IMG/VR virus record: IMGVR_UViG_3300007734_000560
Coordinates: 1-30,575 of that record
Strand: one strand, 5' to 3'
Source of the DNA: a virus
DNA length: 30,575 nt
The notes under the pieces were generated by a model. It ran no database searches and was not told the origin of the DNA. It saw only the letters and a program-made list of their open reading frames with translations. Both the position numbers and the translations under genes were made by a program. Of the stretch, positions 20,825 to 29,124 are shown one piece after another; the stretch's first letter is position 1, and each line of letters begins with the position of its first letter.

Positions 20825-22051
20825 TTAGAACGCCAGCAGGTTTTGATCGAGTACGCCAAATAGCGTGTCGTCGAGCGTGAAGTAACCGTTGTTGTCCACG
20901 CTCTCGAAGGTGAATCCTACGGTGTGACTACCCGGCGTGATGTTATGGCGAATGCCCGACACAAACACCTTCTGGGTGACGGTTGCCGGGGTGCCAACGC
21001 TGAACGTTTTGAGAACGCTTGTTATCTCGGTGATTTCAGCAGCGAGGACCGTGTACTGGTCGTCGTAGTCAAGGGCTGCCAGCTGCACTTCGAGGCCGGT
21101 GAAACGCAGCACGGGGTCTTTGTAACGGCCAAGCAGATAGTTGCCTAGGGCTGCCACTTCCGCGGTGGTGCTGTTCAGCAGGTCGAGCTTTGTGTATTGC
21201 TGCGCTTGGTAGAGCGCGATGCTGGTGGCGTCTGAGGTGGTTTCAGGTGAAGCGCCGGCGGGGGATTGCGTCTGGATGTAGTTGTAAAGCAGCTCGTCGC
21301 CGAAAGCGTTTGTCAGTTTGGAGTACGGAAGGCCGGTGCCGTCATCGGCAAATGTGAGTTCGGAAACCACTGGGTTGTAGGCGCGGCCAGTGAAGGTGAG
21401 CGTTCCATCGGATGCGATGAACAGGTTGCCTTGCTCGGATGCGCTCACCAGTTGCAGATAGTTCAAGACGTTCGTGCCGGCGGACACAAGAAACGCACCG
21501 AGGGTGCTTGAACCCGTCTTGATGACGTAGGGCCCCTGATACGTGACCTCGGGGCGGTTCAGCACGGCCTCGACGCGGGCACCCGTGAGCTGCGCCGTCG
21601 GAGTCCACTCATTCATGTTCTGATTGGCGAGAACCGTGAAAGCGTCCGAACACGAAGCCGTGTTCACGTCACCTGCAACCACAAAGTCATAATCCAGTTC
21701 CCAGTCGGTGACAAACCCGGTGTAAATGGCAATGCCGTTGGCGTAAATCTGGATCGGCTGACGCGGGCCTACGTATGGGTAATACGGGCTTGATGCGTTG
21801 AGCGGGTCGAGGATGCGCTGCGGGTCTTTGAAGCGCACCGACGCTGTGCCCGCGTTGTACTGCTCCAATTCGCGGTTGCGGCCCCTAGTGATGCTGATCG
21901 ACAGCACTTGGTCAGTCAGGTCGACCAGCTGGTATCCGCCGAGCGTGCCGGTGCCCAGCAGGCCGTACACCGCGTCGTCAAGCTGGAAAGGCTGCCCGAA
22001 GTTGGCCGTGGTTTGGAAACCGACCAGTACCTGAATGGTTGGGGCACTCAT
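20825..22051 (-). CDS. Minor tail protein (baseplate/Dit-Tal-like), unit B, 408 aa
   Basis: The first third has LTDQVLSISITRGRNRELEQ and ASVRFKDPQRILDPLNASSP, matching the unit A homologue. The middle carries GNLFIASDGTLTF and a long beta-rich part. Motifs FQLDDAVYGLLG near the start and FTLDDTLFGVLD near the end repeat an LDD(x)2(Y/F)G(V/L)L pattern. It probably forms the tail tip hub. ATG overlaps the tape measure stop (ATGA). Confidence 0.82.
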   Translation of the reverse strand: MSAPTIQVLVGFQTTANFGQPFQLDDAVYGLLGTGTLGGYQLVDLTDQVLSISITRGRNRELEQYNAGTASVRFKDPQRILDPLNASSPYYPYVGPRQPIQIYANGIAIYTGFVTDWELDYDFVVAGDVNTASCSDAFTVLANQNMNEWTPTAQLTGARVEAVLNRPEVTYQGPYVIKTGSSTLGAFLVSAGTNVLNYLQLVSASEQGNLFIASDGTLTFTGRAYNPVVSELTFADDGTGLPYSKLTNAFGDELLYNYIQTQSPAGASPETTSDATSIALYQAQQYTKLDLLNSTTAEVAALGNYLLGRYKDPVLRFTGLEVQLAALDYDDQYTVLAAEITEITSVLKTFSVGTPATVTQKVFVSGIRHNITPGSHTVGFTFESVDNNGYFTLDDTLFGVLDQNLLAF

Positions 22052-24024
22052 GCCGCCGCGAACACCGGGCCGCTGCGGCGCTGGGCCGACTGGATTGCTT
22101 CAATGATCTGCTGCCCGATCTGGTCAGGCGACGACACCAGACCGGCCTGCACGTTGATGGTGATGCCCATGCCCATTCCGCCGGAGCGGTTGAGCGGGAT
22201 AACAGCTTCTGGGCCTGCCTCGCCAATAAGGGCAAAGGTCGGTTGCGTCACGATTCCGCCGGAGGCCATTTTCTTGGCCTTTTTCTTTTTCTTGGGCTTT
22301 GCGGCGTTGATGTTGCCCAACTTGGGTGCGTTGCTCAGAAGTCCCTGCCCGGCGCGTCCTGTCAGTTCTGCAATCTGCGCCACCACGTCGGCAAGCGCTG
22401 AACTAAACGCTGATGCGAAACCTGCGCCCATTTCCTCGCCGGCCGAAGCGCCGATCAACCCATCCAGTTCAATCCGAAACTGTTCGGCGCTGAGAGTTCC
22501 CGCGTTAAATGCGGCCGTCAGGCTGGCGACTCGATCACTGGCCGCAGTCGACTCCGCTTCTGCCTGCTCCCTGAGGTTCTTGATCTGCTGCTGCGTATTA
22601 AAATCGTTGAGAGCAGTTACTGCTTTTACGCGTTCTTCCTCTGTGTCAGCAGAGTTGACGGCGGCTTCGAGGTCTGCCTTTTGCCGAGCTGCAACCTGAG
22701 CATCCAAATCCTTCTGCAGCTGGTCGGCTTGCTTGCTTGATGCTGCCCCGGCGCGCTGACCAAGCAGCGTTCCAAATGAACCGGTGAGCCCCACAAGATT
22801 CTGTCGGGCGCCTCTGACTGCGATCTGGACCGCATTGCTTATGAGCTTTACGCGCCCAATAAACTTCAGCAGAGCATTATCTGCTTTGCCAGTGTCGTCG
22901 GCAAACTTGGCCATTGGATTCGGAGTATCGGCGGACTTCTGCCATGACTTAAACAAGCTGATGGCTTTTTCAAGCAGGCGGATACCGACGACAAGCGGAG
23001 CAAAAGCAGCCGTAAAAGCAACTTTGAGTGCCTCTAGGATCGCGCCAGAGTGTTCATTAATCCAGCTGAATACGGCCCTAATCACGGAACCGAGCTTGTC
23101 CATGATGTTTCGAAAAGTTTCTGACTTCTGATACGCAGTCACTAGGGCGATGGACAAGGCCGCTATTCCGGCGACGATGGCGAGGATTGCCAACCCTGCA
23201 GGCGAAAGCGCCATGATGTTGAGCGCCACATTCAGTGCGCCAATGGCAACTGCGACTCCCACCACCGCGCCGGCGAGAGCAAGAAACACCTGTGGGTTTT
23301 CTTGCGCCCATTTACCAAAACGCTGCAAGACGGGAAGGATGGCCTCGACGACCGGCAAGAGCGCGGCCCCAACGCTCTCCTTCGTTTCATCCAAAGCGAT
23401 TGAGAGTCCACGGAACCGGCCTTCAGCCGTGCTTGCCGCGTCAGCTGCTGCGCCGCCAAATCGGTCGGTCAACTTGGCAAATATTTCCTCGGTGCTAGCC
23501 CCGTTTTTGACCATTGCTTTCATGGTCGGATCGAGCTTCGCCAATGCGCTTTCCTGCCCGGCATATGCTTTCGCCAACGCAACGGAAACCGCCTCGACGG
23601 GCTTTCCCGTGCTTGCGGCGATATCAAGGGCAAGACCTAGCCCCTTCTGCGCTTGCGCCAAATCGCCCGTTCCCCTCGCAAGAGTCGCAAGAGCCGGACG
23701 CAGCTCGTCATCCGAAACGGCGGCCGCCATGCTGGTCTTGGTAATAAAGTCCTCAGTAGCGGCGATTGCCGATGCGGAAGCGCCAGTGGTTCGCTGCAGG
23801 GCGCCAGCCAGCTTGACCTGAGCAGCCTCGTCCTCCATTGCGCCCTTCACCGCGTCAATGGCGGCAACGCCGACTGCTGCAACTGCCGCTGCGGCTGGCA
23901 GGGCGGCTTTGCGGATGGCGTGGTGGGCTTTGGCGCCAAAGCCTTCCAGTTCCCTGAACTTGCGGGTTGCCTTGCTGATCCCCGAACCGTCAAAATCGGT
24001 AAGGATCGGAATCGTGATTGCCAT
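22048..24024 (-). CDS. Tape measure protein (unit B), 658 aa
   Basis: Architecture equals the unit A tape measure: alanine-rich start (KKAALPAAAA-like), helices, hydrophobic core near residues 243-295 (VFLALAGAVVGVAVAIGALN; ILAIVAGIAALSIALVTAY), and the C-terminal GGIVTQPTFALIGEAGPEAV motif. A charged, helical insertion between residues about 420 and 520 accounts for most of the extra 196 residues. The predicted tail is about 99 nm at 0.15 nm per residue. A Lys-rich stretch (PKKKKKAKK) precedes the C-terminal motif. It is coupled to the gp10-like gene by TAATG. Confidence 0.92.
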   Translation of the reverse strand: MAITIPILTDFDGSGISKATRKFRELEGFGAKAHHAIRKAALPAAAAVAAVGVAAIDAVKGAMEDEAAQVKLAGALQRTTGASASAIAATEDFITKTSMAAAVSDDELRPALATLARGTGDLAQAQKGLGLALDIAASTGKPVEAVSVALAKAYAGQESALAKLDPTMKAMVKNGASTEEIFAKLTDRFGGAAADAASTAEGRFRGLSIALDETKESVGAALLPVVEAILPVLQRFGKWAQENPQVFLALAGAVVGVAVAIGALNVALNIMALSPAGLAILAIVAGIAALSIALVTAYQKSETFRNIMDKLGSVIRAVFSWINEHSGAILEALKVAFTAAFAPLVVGIRLLEKAISLFKSWQKSADTPNPMAKFADDTGKADNALLKFIGRVKLISNAVQIAVRGARQNLVGLTGSFGTLLGQRAGAASSKQADQLQKDLDAQVAARQKADLEAAVNSADTEEERVKAVTALNDFNTQQQIKNLREQAEAESTAASDRVASLTAAFNAGTLSAEQFRIELDGLIGASAGEEMGAGFASAFSSALADVVAQIAELTGRAGQGLLSNAPKLGNINAAKPKKKKKAKKMASGGIVTQPTFALIGEAGPEAVIPLNRSGGMGMGITINVQAGLVSSPDQIGQQIIEAIQSAQRRSGPVFAAA

Positions 24025-24494
24025 TAACGCACCAGCCCTTGCACGGTCTTTTCGGCATTCTTAATCAAGTCGAGAATGTCAGCCTGAATCTGGCCAGCAT
24101 GGCGGTCATACGTCGGCCAAAGGACGCGAGGATTACGGCCACGGAGATTGCGGGCAAATGATCCTCCGGAATTTCTGGTGCCTGCCACCTCAAAGATTGC
24201 GCCGGCCGGTGAGGCTTGCGTGATGTAAATCACGCTTGCCTTGTTCTTGCGCGTTGTCGTCTTGACCTTCACGCCACGACGGACTGCCGATGATACCCAT
24301 GGGAACTTTCCGGACCACTGCCGAGCCATTCCAGAAAGAGGCATATTTGGATAACCAGATTTGGCGTCCGATACCATTGGCGCAACAGCACCCTTCGCGC
24401 CGCGCATGAACTCTTTGGCGGCTTCCGAATCAAGACGACGCAGCGCCCGAATGGTGTCCTTCACATCCACTCGGGTTGTCGTCTCAACTGGCAT
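24024..24494 (-). CDS. HK97 gp10-like protein (unit B), 156 aa
   Basis: It has VDVKDTIRALRRLDSEAAKE, PLSGMARQWSGKFPW, then SPAGAIFEVAGTRNSGG and a C-terminal helix. It aligns with the unit A protein in the same odd position between chaperones and tape measure. ATG 24494 falls 11 bases inside the end of the frameshifted chaperone. Likely a neck or tail-completion factor. Confidence 0.76.
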   Translation of the reverse strand: MPVETTTRVDVKDTIRALRRLDSEAAKEFMRGAKGAVAPMVSDAKSGYPNMPLSGMARQWSGKFPWVSSAVRRGVKVKTTTRKNKASVIYITQASPAGAIFEVAGTRNSGGSFARNLRGRNPRVLWPTYDRHAGQIQADILDLIKNAEKTVQGLVR

Positions 24495-24902
24495 TGTTTG
24501 CCTCTTTGATTAGCTCCAAGACCGTGTTCAAGTCTCGCATGGTGAACGGCACCTCAGGGGGCCAGTAGCCGGTATGCACCAAGACGGTGCAGAGCGCCCG
24601 GCTTACTGATCCCCATTGGTAGGGTTTGGACCCTCATTCGTTTCGGTTTCGACTGACTCGATGCTAACAAGCGAATCCACGAAGGCGTCAAAGTCATCAC
24701 CGACAGGCAGACCCTTATCGCGGCCTGCCTGCCATGCCATGAACGCCAGCCATTCGAGACGGGGCTGAATCGCCAGCACAGTGGCCGACACGTTAAACCG
24801 TCGCTCAAAGGCAATGGCGTTCTTAATGGTGTCAATCGCAACCGTGAACTCGCCCTTACTGGTCGTGAACCGGATGTTTCCCTCTACTGCTTCAGCTGGC
24901 AT
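24484..24902 (-). CDS. Tail assembly chaperone, -1 frameshift product (G-T type), unit B
   Basis: Slippage at A AAC CCT (24627 to 24621) gives 139 aa. The -1 extension reads PYQWGSVSRALCTVLVHTGY, then WPPEVPFTMRDLNTVLEL and ends EANNAS. It shares with unit A the pattern G-(F/Y)-W-P-x4-F-x2-R-D-L-x-T, so the -1 frame is conserved as protein. It overlaps the start of the gp10-like gene. Confidence 0.86.
24603..24902 (-). CDS. Tail assembly chaperone, short form (G type), unit B, 99 aa
   Basis: The frame from ATG 24902 starts MPAEAVEGNIRFTTSKGEFT, has a segment WLAFMAWQAGRDKGLPVGDD and ends in acidic NEGPNPTNGDQ. The family call comes from place, length and the slippery site just before its end. 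Actinophage chaperones commonly show FAWLAW-type motifs like the one here. Confidence 0.82.
   Translation of the reverse strand: MPAEAVEGNIRFTTSKGEFTVAIDTIKNAIAFERRFNVSATVLAIQPRLEWLAFMAWQAGRDKGLPVGDDFDAFVDSLVSIESVETETNEGPNPTNGDQ
24621..24627 (-). promoter_or_regulatory. Slippery heptamer A AAC CCT for -1 frameshift, unit B
   Basis: The minus strand reads AAACCCT in phase as A AAC CCT, a canonical -1 slip site. It lies inside the 11-mer CCAAACCCTAC that is identical in unit A. The -1 frame is closed by TGA a few codons upstream, so slippage must occur in this short window. Confidence 0.9.
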
Positions 24903-24929
24903 CTGTTCCCTTTCGATTGCCTTTGTGGG

Positions 24930-25346
24930 TTACGGAGTGACGTCCCGAACCCACGTCCCGCCGGTGAATGAGATTTCGAACACCTGAAGTTCGCCCACGG
25001 TGTAGCTGACAGGGTAGTCGGCGATCATGGTGTCGCTGATTGTCCACTCAGGGTTGTTCGCTGCAACCGCGCCGGCGTCCTTGCGAACCACAATTGCGGT
25101 GTCGCCCTGACCGATTTCAGCGGCGAGGGTGGCCTCAACCGACCCCGCGCCGTACTCGGCGTAAAGGGTGATGGTGCCGTCCACGGTCTGAAGGCCGCCG
25201 ACCATGCGCTCGCCACCATCGCCAAACGCGGTCGAGGTAAGCGGGTTCTGACCGAGAGTGAAAGAGATTGCCGAACACTGGTCGCTCAGCTGGACCCCGC
25301 CGATAGTGATCGACGCGGGCTGTGAAAGATAAGTCGTTGCCGCCAT
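24930..25346 (-). CDS. Major tail protein (unit B), 138 aa
   Basis: The protein begins MAATTYLSQPASITIGGVQL, has DQCSAISFTLGQNPLTSTAF and ends FEISFTGGTWVRDVTP, aligning end to end with the unit A tube protein. AAAGGAG lies nine bases before the ATG, a strong site as expected for an abundant structural protein. It forms the tail tube. The tail chaperone genes follow. Confidence 0.88.
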   Translation of the reverse strand: MAATTYLSQPASITIGGVQLSDQCSAISFTLGQNPLTSTAFGDGGERMVGGLQTVDGTITLYAEYGAGSVEATLAAEIGQGDTAIVVRKDAGAVAANNPEWTISDTMIADYPVSYTVGELQVFEISFTGGTWVRDVTP

Positions 25347-25351
25347 TTCGG

Positions 25352-25705
25352 CTAGCTCCTTTGGGTTGAAACTCGTACGGTGAGGTCATAGGTCGGCACT
25401 TCTTGCCCACCGATCTGCATAACCCCGGGAATGCCACGGATCAGAGAAATATCTGAATCCATGATGGTATCGGCCGCGCTTATGAGGTAATCCACTGCAT
25501 CTTGATTACCCGGCGGGGCCGCCAGCACCTGAACGCCAATCTCGATTTCTGCAATGTTGGAGTTAAAACAGGTGAAGGTTGGAGGATCGACTAGGACTGA
25601 CATAGGTCGAGCGTTACGCGGGTCAGTCACTACGGCAAGGCCAAGGCCCTGCAATGACGCCACGAGCGTTGCCTGAGCCGCCGCAAAGATTCCGGTGGCG
25701 CTCAT
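25352..25705 (-). CDS. Tail terminator-like / neck protein (unit B), 117 aa
   Basis: It starts MSATGIFAAAQATLVASLQG, has LAVVTDPRNARPMSVLVDPP and ends YDLTVRVSTQRS, matching the unit A homologue in length and pattern. Its position between adaptor and major tail protein suggests tail terminator or completion function. ATG overlaps the adaptor stop (ATGA). Confidence 0.7.
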   Translation of the reverse strand: MSATGIFAAAQATLVASLQGLGLAVVTDPRNARPMSVLVDPPTFTCFNSNIAEIEIGVQVLAAPPGNQDAVDYLISAADTIMDSDISLIRGIPGVMQIGGQEVPTYDLTVRVSTQRS

Positions 25706-26328
25706 GCCACTTGCGACCTATTGACGCCCAGCAGTCGGTTGATCTGGCCGTTGGAGCCGAACGGGACCGGACTGCCCATCGCCTCAAACGATGCAAACGA
25801 ATCGACCGAACCACGATCCCGGTACAAGCTCCCGGCAAACATGACCGTGCCAAGCTTGACGTCACCACCGGGCACCGTGGTCAGGCTGTCGAAATACCCT
25901 GCCTCACGCCGCCGGCGGTATGCGTACTGATTGGCCGCCGAAACGCAGCTGGTGATGAAGGCCGTGTCGTTTGCGGTTGCAGCTGCGATGCCAAGCCATT
26001 CCACAACGTCCGCGTTGGCGATCCAAGTGCAGGTTGCCGTAAACGTGAGAACGCCTTGGACTGCACTCCGAGCAATGTCGGCGTGAGTCTTTTGCACCAG
26101 CAGCTGATTGACAATAATGACTTCGTAGTCGTAGAGGTGGTTGCCCTCCTCGTCGACTCCGAGGAACAGGTACGTCGGCACCGAGTAGACGGTGTACGTG
26201 CCGTTCAGGGTCGCCCCAAGCCCAGTGAGCGTGATCGACTGCCCTACGCCAATGTCCGTGCTTTCAAGCGTCTCGACGACCATATGGTTATCGGTGACTT
26301 GACGGTATGCAACGGTGTAAGTGGCCAT
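25702..26328 (-). CDS. Head-tail adaptor with extra N-terminal beta domain (unit B), 208 aa
   Basis: The C-terminal half has ADVVEWLGIAAATANDTAF, NQYAYRRRREAGYFD, and an end INRLLGVNRSQVA, the HK97 gp6-like adaptor pattern. The N-terminal 90 residues (SITLTGLGATLNGTYTVYSV) form an additional beta domain, as in unit A. The adaptor ring links portal to tail. It sits 26 bases after the capsid gene. Confidence 0.8.
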   Translation of the reverse strand: MATYTVAYRQVTDNHMVVETLESTDIGVGQSITLTGLGATLNGTYTVYSVPTYLFLGVDEEGNHLYDYEVIIVNQLLVQKTHADIARSAVQGVLTFTATCTWIANADVVEWLGIAAATANDTAFITSCVSAANQYAYRRRREAGYFDSLTTVPGGDVKLGTVMFAGSLYRDRGSVDSFASFEAMGSPVPFGSNGQINRLLGVNRSQVA

Positions 26329-26354
26329 GGGCAGTCGATCAGCTCAGAAAGCGT

Positions 26355-27902
26355 CTAGAAGGTCGCCTTCACGAACTTCTGGGGGTCGATCATCAGCGTT
26401 GCGAGGTACCCACGGAACGCGATGGTACGGCTCAGGGTGCTGGGAACGTCAACCGCAATGGCACCCTTCTGCTGCTCGTAAATCTCGAACCCGCTGGGGT
26501 CTCCGACAATCACCGTGTCGGTGGCGAAGTTGCGGTCGACCACGACGCGAAGGCCGAAGGCCATGCCCGCTGCCTCGTTGACCTGAAGGTCGCCGTAGGC
26601 GTTCATGGGGCCAAGCGACGGGAACAGCGGACGCCCTGAGGTGTCCACCAGACCGATGAGGTAGCCCCACATGTTTGGCGACACAAACAGGTGCGTCGGC
26701 AGGTTGCCATTGCTGTTGCTGAGGATGGCCTGAGCAGCGGTGCTGACAAACGCGGCCCAGTCGGCCGGGTCGGTGGCGTCGTTACCAAAGGCGGCCGTGA
26801 CGCTGGCACCAGTCTTGAGGTTGTCCGCTGCGTAGTTGTCGGTCTGGTTCGCGTAAATGCGAGCCATGTCGTCAAGCAGCAGGCCGATGACCTCAGGCGT
26901 CGACCAGTCAATCGACTGCTCCGACAGCGTGACGTAGCCGCCCCAAGTGGTCTTGGTGACCTGATTGTCGGTGATGACAAAGGTGCCGTCGTCGAGAGCG
27001 GTGTTCTGCGTGGCCTGCTCACTGATGCTGGTGTGAGTCGTGACCTCGGGACGAATGAACACCTTGCCGCCGGCGGGAAGTGCGCGAGCGCCGATGGCGT
27101 CGATCACGGGACGGATGCCGCGGAAGTTGTTGTAGACCGGCTGAACAATCGGAATCGGCAGGATGCCGGGCACGTCGTCGGTGATGACGTTGGGAGCTGC
27201 GGCCTGAATGCCCTCGCGCATGGCCTGAAACTTGTCGCCACCCATGAGGAACGCGCTGATGTACTCAGCCGGGGTCGGCATCACGAAATGCGCACGGGCC
27301 TCTGCGTAAACAATCGGGTTGGTCGGGATGGTGGCCGCTGCCTCAACGGGCGTGGCCTCTGAAGCGTCGGACACTTCCGGTTCTCCTTCATCGTTGATTT
27401 CCGGCTCGGACTCATCCGGCTCGGGGTCTGCGGCAGTTGCCGCGACTTCGGTGATTACTGCGCCGGCGAACGCCGGGACCGCCACCAGTGACAGCTCGAT
27501 GAGAGCCGCTTCGGTGACTTTCATAACCCCCTCGGGGGAGGTCGTGAACTTGATGGGCCGTGCGCCAACGCTCACGGAGTCGTAGGCACCGGCCTTCAGC
27601 AGGGCCACGGCGTCACGCGAAGCGCGGGTATCCGCCAGAGTGGCCTCAAACTCTAAGCCGTCGGGAGTGTCGGAGAGGGCAGTTACCACGCCACGCAGCT
27701 GCGTCATATCGTGGTTCTCGATCAGCTTTGCCCGCTTCACGGGGGCGGTGTCAAATGCGCCACGGGAGAATTCGACCTGCGTACCGTCAGAAACGGTCGC
27801 CACGGTGTCCCATGGCACGGCGATACCGGCGATGCGCGGCGGGCTTTTCTCGTCCCCGGCCTCGGCCGTGATGAGGTCTGCATCGGCCTCAAACCTAATC
27901 AT
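26355..27902 (-). CDS. Prohead protease-major capsid fusion (unit B), 515 aa
   Basis: Residues 1 to about 150 form the prohead protease: IAGIAVPWDTVATVSDG, likely catalytic His in ENHDMTQLRG and Ser in ELSLVAVPAF. An acidic linker (EPDESEPEINDEGEPEVSD) follows. The rest is the HK97-fold capsid subunit with VPGILPIPIVQPVYNNF, DNYAADNLKTGAS, LPTHLFVSPNMW and FEIYEQQKGAIAVDVP. The joined form places scaffold/protease and shell in one polypeptide, which must be cut at or near the linker. ATG overlaps the portal stop by eight bases. Confidence 0.92.
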   Translation of the reverse strand: MIRFEADADLITAEAGDEKSPPRIAGIAVPWDTVATVSDGTQVEFSRGAFDTAPVKRAKLIENHDMTQLRGVVTALSDTPDGLEFEATLADTRASRDAVALLKAGAYDSVSVGARPIKFTTSPEGVMKVTEAALIELSLVAVPAFAGAVITEVAATAADPEPDESEPEINDEGEPEVSDASEATPVEAAATIPTNPIVYAEARAHFVMPTPAEYISAFLMGGDKFQAMREGIQAAAPNVITDDVPGILPIPIVQPVYNNFRGIRPVIDAIGARALPAGGKVFIRPEVTTHTSISEQATQNTALDDGTFVITDNQVTKTTWGGYVTLSEQSIDWSTPEVIGLLLDDMARIYANQTDNYAADNLKTGASVTAAFGNDATDPADWAAFVSTAAQAILSNSNGNLPTHLFVSPNMWGYLIGLVDTSGRPLFPSLGPMNAYGDLQVNEAAGMAFGLRVVVDRNFATDTVIVGDPSGFEIYEQQKGAIAVDVPSTLSRTIAFRGYLATLMIDPQKFVKATF

Positions 27903-28992
27903 TGTTCGGAACCTCCATCATCGATGAATCCTCGGCCGGCGAAACATCCTCCGGGGACTGGGTTTCGTTGTGGACCATTTCGCCGATGTACGCGTCGGTG
28001 TCGAACTCGACGTGGCGTCCCCGGGGCAGAACGTCGTCCATGCTTAGACGCTCGGCAATAGCGTGAAGCAGCGGACGGGCCCCGAATTCGATGAGGTCGC
28101 GCCGTGCTTCCTGCGCGTTTGAGTAGGTCATCGACCCCGCTTGGTCAACGGCAAGAAGGTAGGCGGGAATATCCATAAGGCGGCTGAGGTCCTTAGCGGA
28201 ATATTCCCGCCCTTCCACCAGCTGCAATTTGGACGGGTCAGAGCTGAATTCCTTGAAATCCACCATATCGTTGAGTGCCCCGATGGCGTTCTCACGGCGA
28301 TTCGATGCCCAAGCGCTTGCCATCTCGGCAAGCTCGTCCCCGCTCATCGGCTCCCCGCCCGTCTGCTGAAGGTAGCCGGCGGCAATTTCGTTACTTGCAA
28401 AGCGGGCGGCGGCTTCGTCCAAACGGATTGCACACTGAATTGCACGGTTGCCCGTGTAAACGATTCCCTGCGAACCGCTGAGAAACGTCACGACGTCCTT
28501 CACGTCGAGCTGCACACCGTTGAACATCACGACTTCCGGAGAGCCGAACCACTGGGGCCCGACATTGTTCGGGGTTTCGATGTTCGCAGCGGGGAGCCAC
28601 TGAAAGGTTGCCGGGAAGCCGTTAGCGTACCTGCTGGTGATAACCCAGAACGCCCGCCCCTGCATGATGAGGTCGCGGACGGTAACTGACAGCGTGAAGT
28701 TGCGGGTTTCAGTCGGGTTCGGGCGCGTCATCCACGATTCGCCCTCGACGTACAGCTTCTCGTAACGCTGCCCAGTCCACTGAAGCGTGTAACTACGCAG
28801 GTCGAGCGTACTTACAACCGTGGAGAGCAGGCTGATGGCGCGAGTAACAGACGGAACAGACATTGCCGCCTGCTCGGCCATACCAATCTGAAAGCCGAGA
28901 AAGTTGTTCGCCCGCTGAGGCGCGCCGGCAGCTGCGGCAAGGGGTACCGAAGCTGCGGCGGGTACGGCTTTCACCTTCTGAAAGAGAGGCAT
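27895..28992 (-). CDS. Portal protein (unit B), 365 aa
   Basis: It follows the HK97 portal pattern: MSVPSVTRAISLLSTVVSTL, then FWVITSRYANGFPATFQWLP, LQQTGGEPMSGDELAEMASA, LMDIPAYLLAVDQAG and an acidic C-terminus. It matches the unit A portal over most of its length. No strong ribosome-binding site is seen; a small hairpin (about 29014-29034) lies upstream. Twelve subunits form the channel for DNA. Confidence 0.92.
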   Translation of the reverse strand: MPLFQKVKAVPAAASVPLAAAAGAPQRANNFLGFQIGMAEQAAMSVPSVTRAISLLSTVVSTLDLRSYTLQWTGQRYEKLYVEGESWMTRPNPTETRNFTLSVTVRDLIMQGRAFWVITSRYANGFPATFQWLPAANIETPNNVGPQWFGSPEVVMFNGVQLDVKDVVTFLSGSQGIVYTGNRAIQCAIRLDEAAARFASNEIAAGYLQQTGGEPMSGDELAEMASAWASNRRENAIGALNDMVDFKEFSSDPSKLQLVEGREYSAKDLSRLMDIPAYLLAVDQAGSMTYSNAQEARRDLIEFGARPLLHAIAERLSMDDVLPRGRHVEFDTDAYIGEMVHNETQSPEDVSPAEDSSMMEVPNND

Positions 28993-29057
28993 ACCGGAAT
29001 CATCTATAGACCTTTGTCAAATTACAAGGGCCATGACATAGAGACACGATTTCAATA

Positions 29058-29114
29058 CGCGTGGGGGCCTCAGGGAACCGGCCCACCACAAGCGGACCGA
29101 GAAACCCCCACGCG
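29058..29114 (-). other. Perfect 10-bp inverted repeat in the terL-portal gap, unit B
   Basis: CGCGTGGGGG (29058-29067) pairs perfectly with CCCCCACGCG (29105-29114) around a 37-nt loop. It starts 11 nt after the terL stop. The loop contains TTTCTCGGT on the minus strand, also present in the unit A' loop. There is no T-tract after it, so it is not a standard terminator. Confidence 0.85.
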
Positions 29115-29124
29115 CAGCTACATA

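Noticed and set aside
25654-26358. Long plus-strand open frame (234 codons) opposite the adaptor gene
   Set aside because: It is antisense to a well-supported adaptor gene and has no recognisable domain; long antisense frames are common in GC-rich DNA. The same holds for plus-strand frames at 26691-27362, 23150-23821, 21908-22699 and 8222-8833.
29014-29034. Small hairpin upstream of unit B portal (CCTTTGT/ACAAGG)
   Set aside because: Six pairs with a bulge, about 20 nt from the start codon and without equivalents in other units; too weak to list as a regulatory element.
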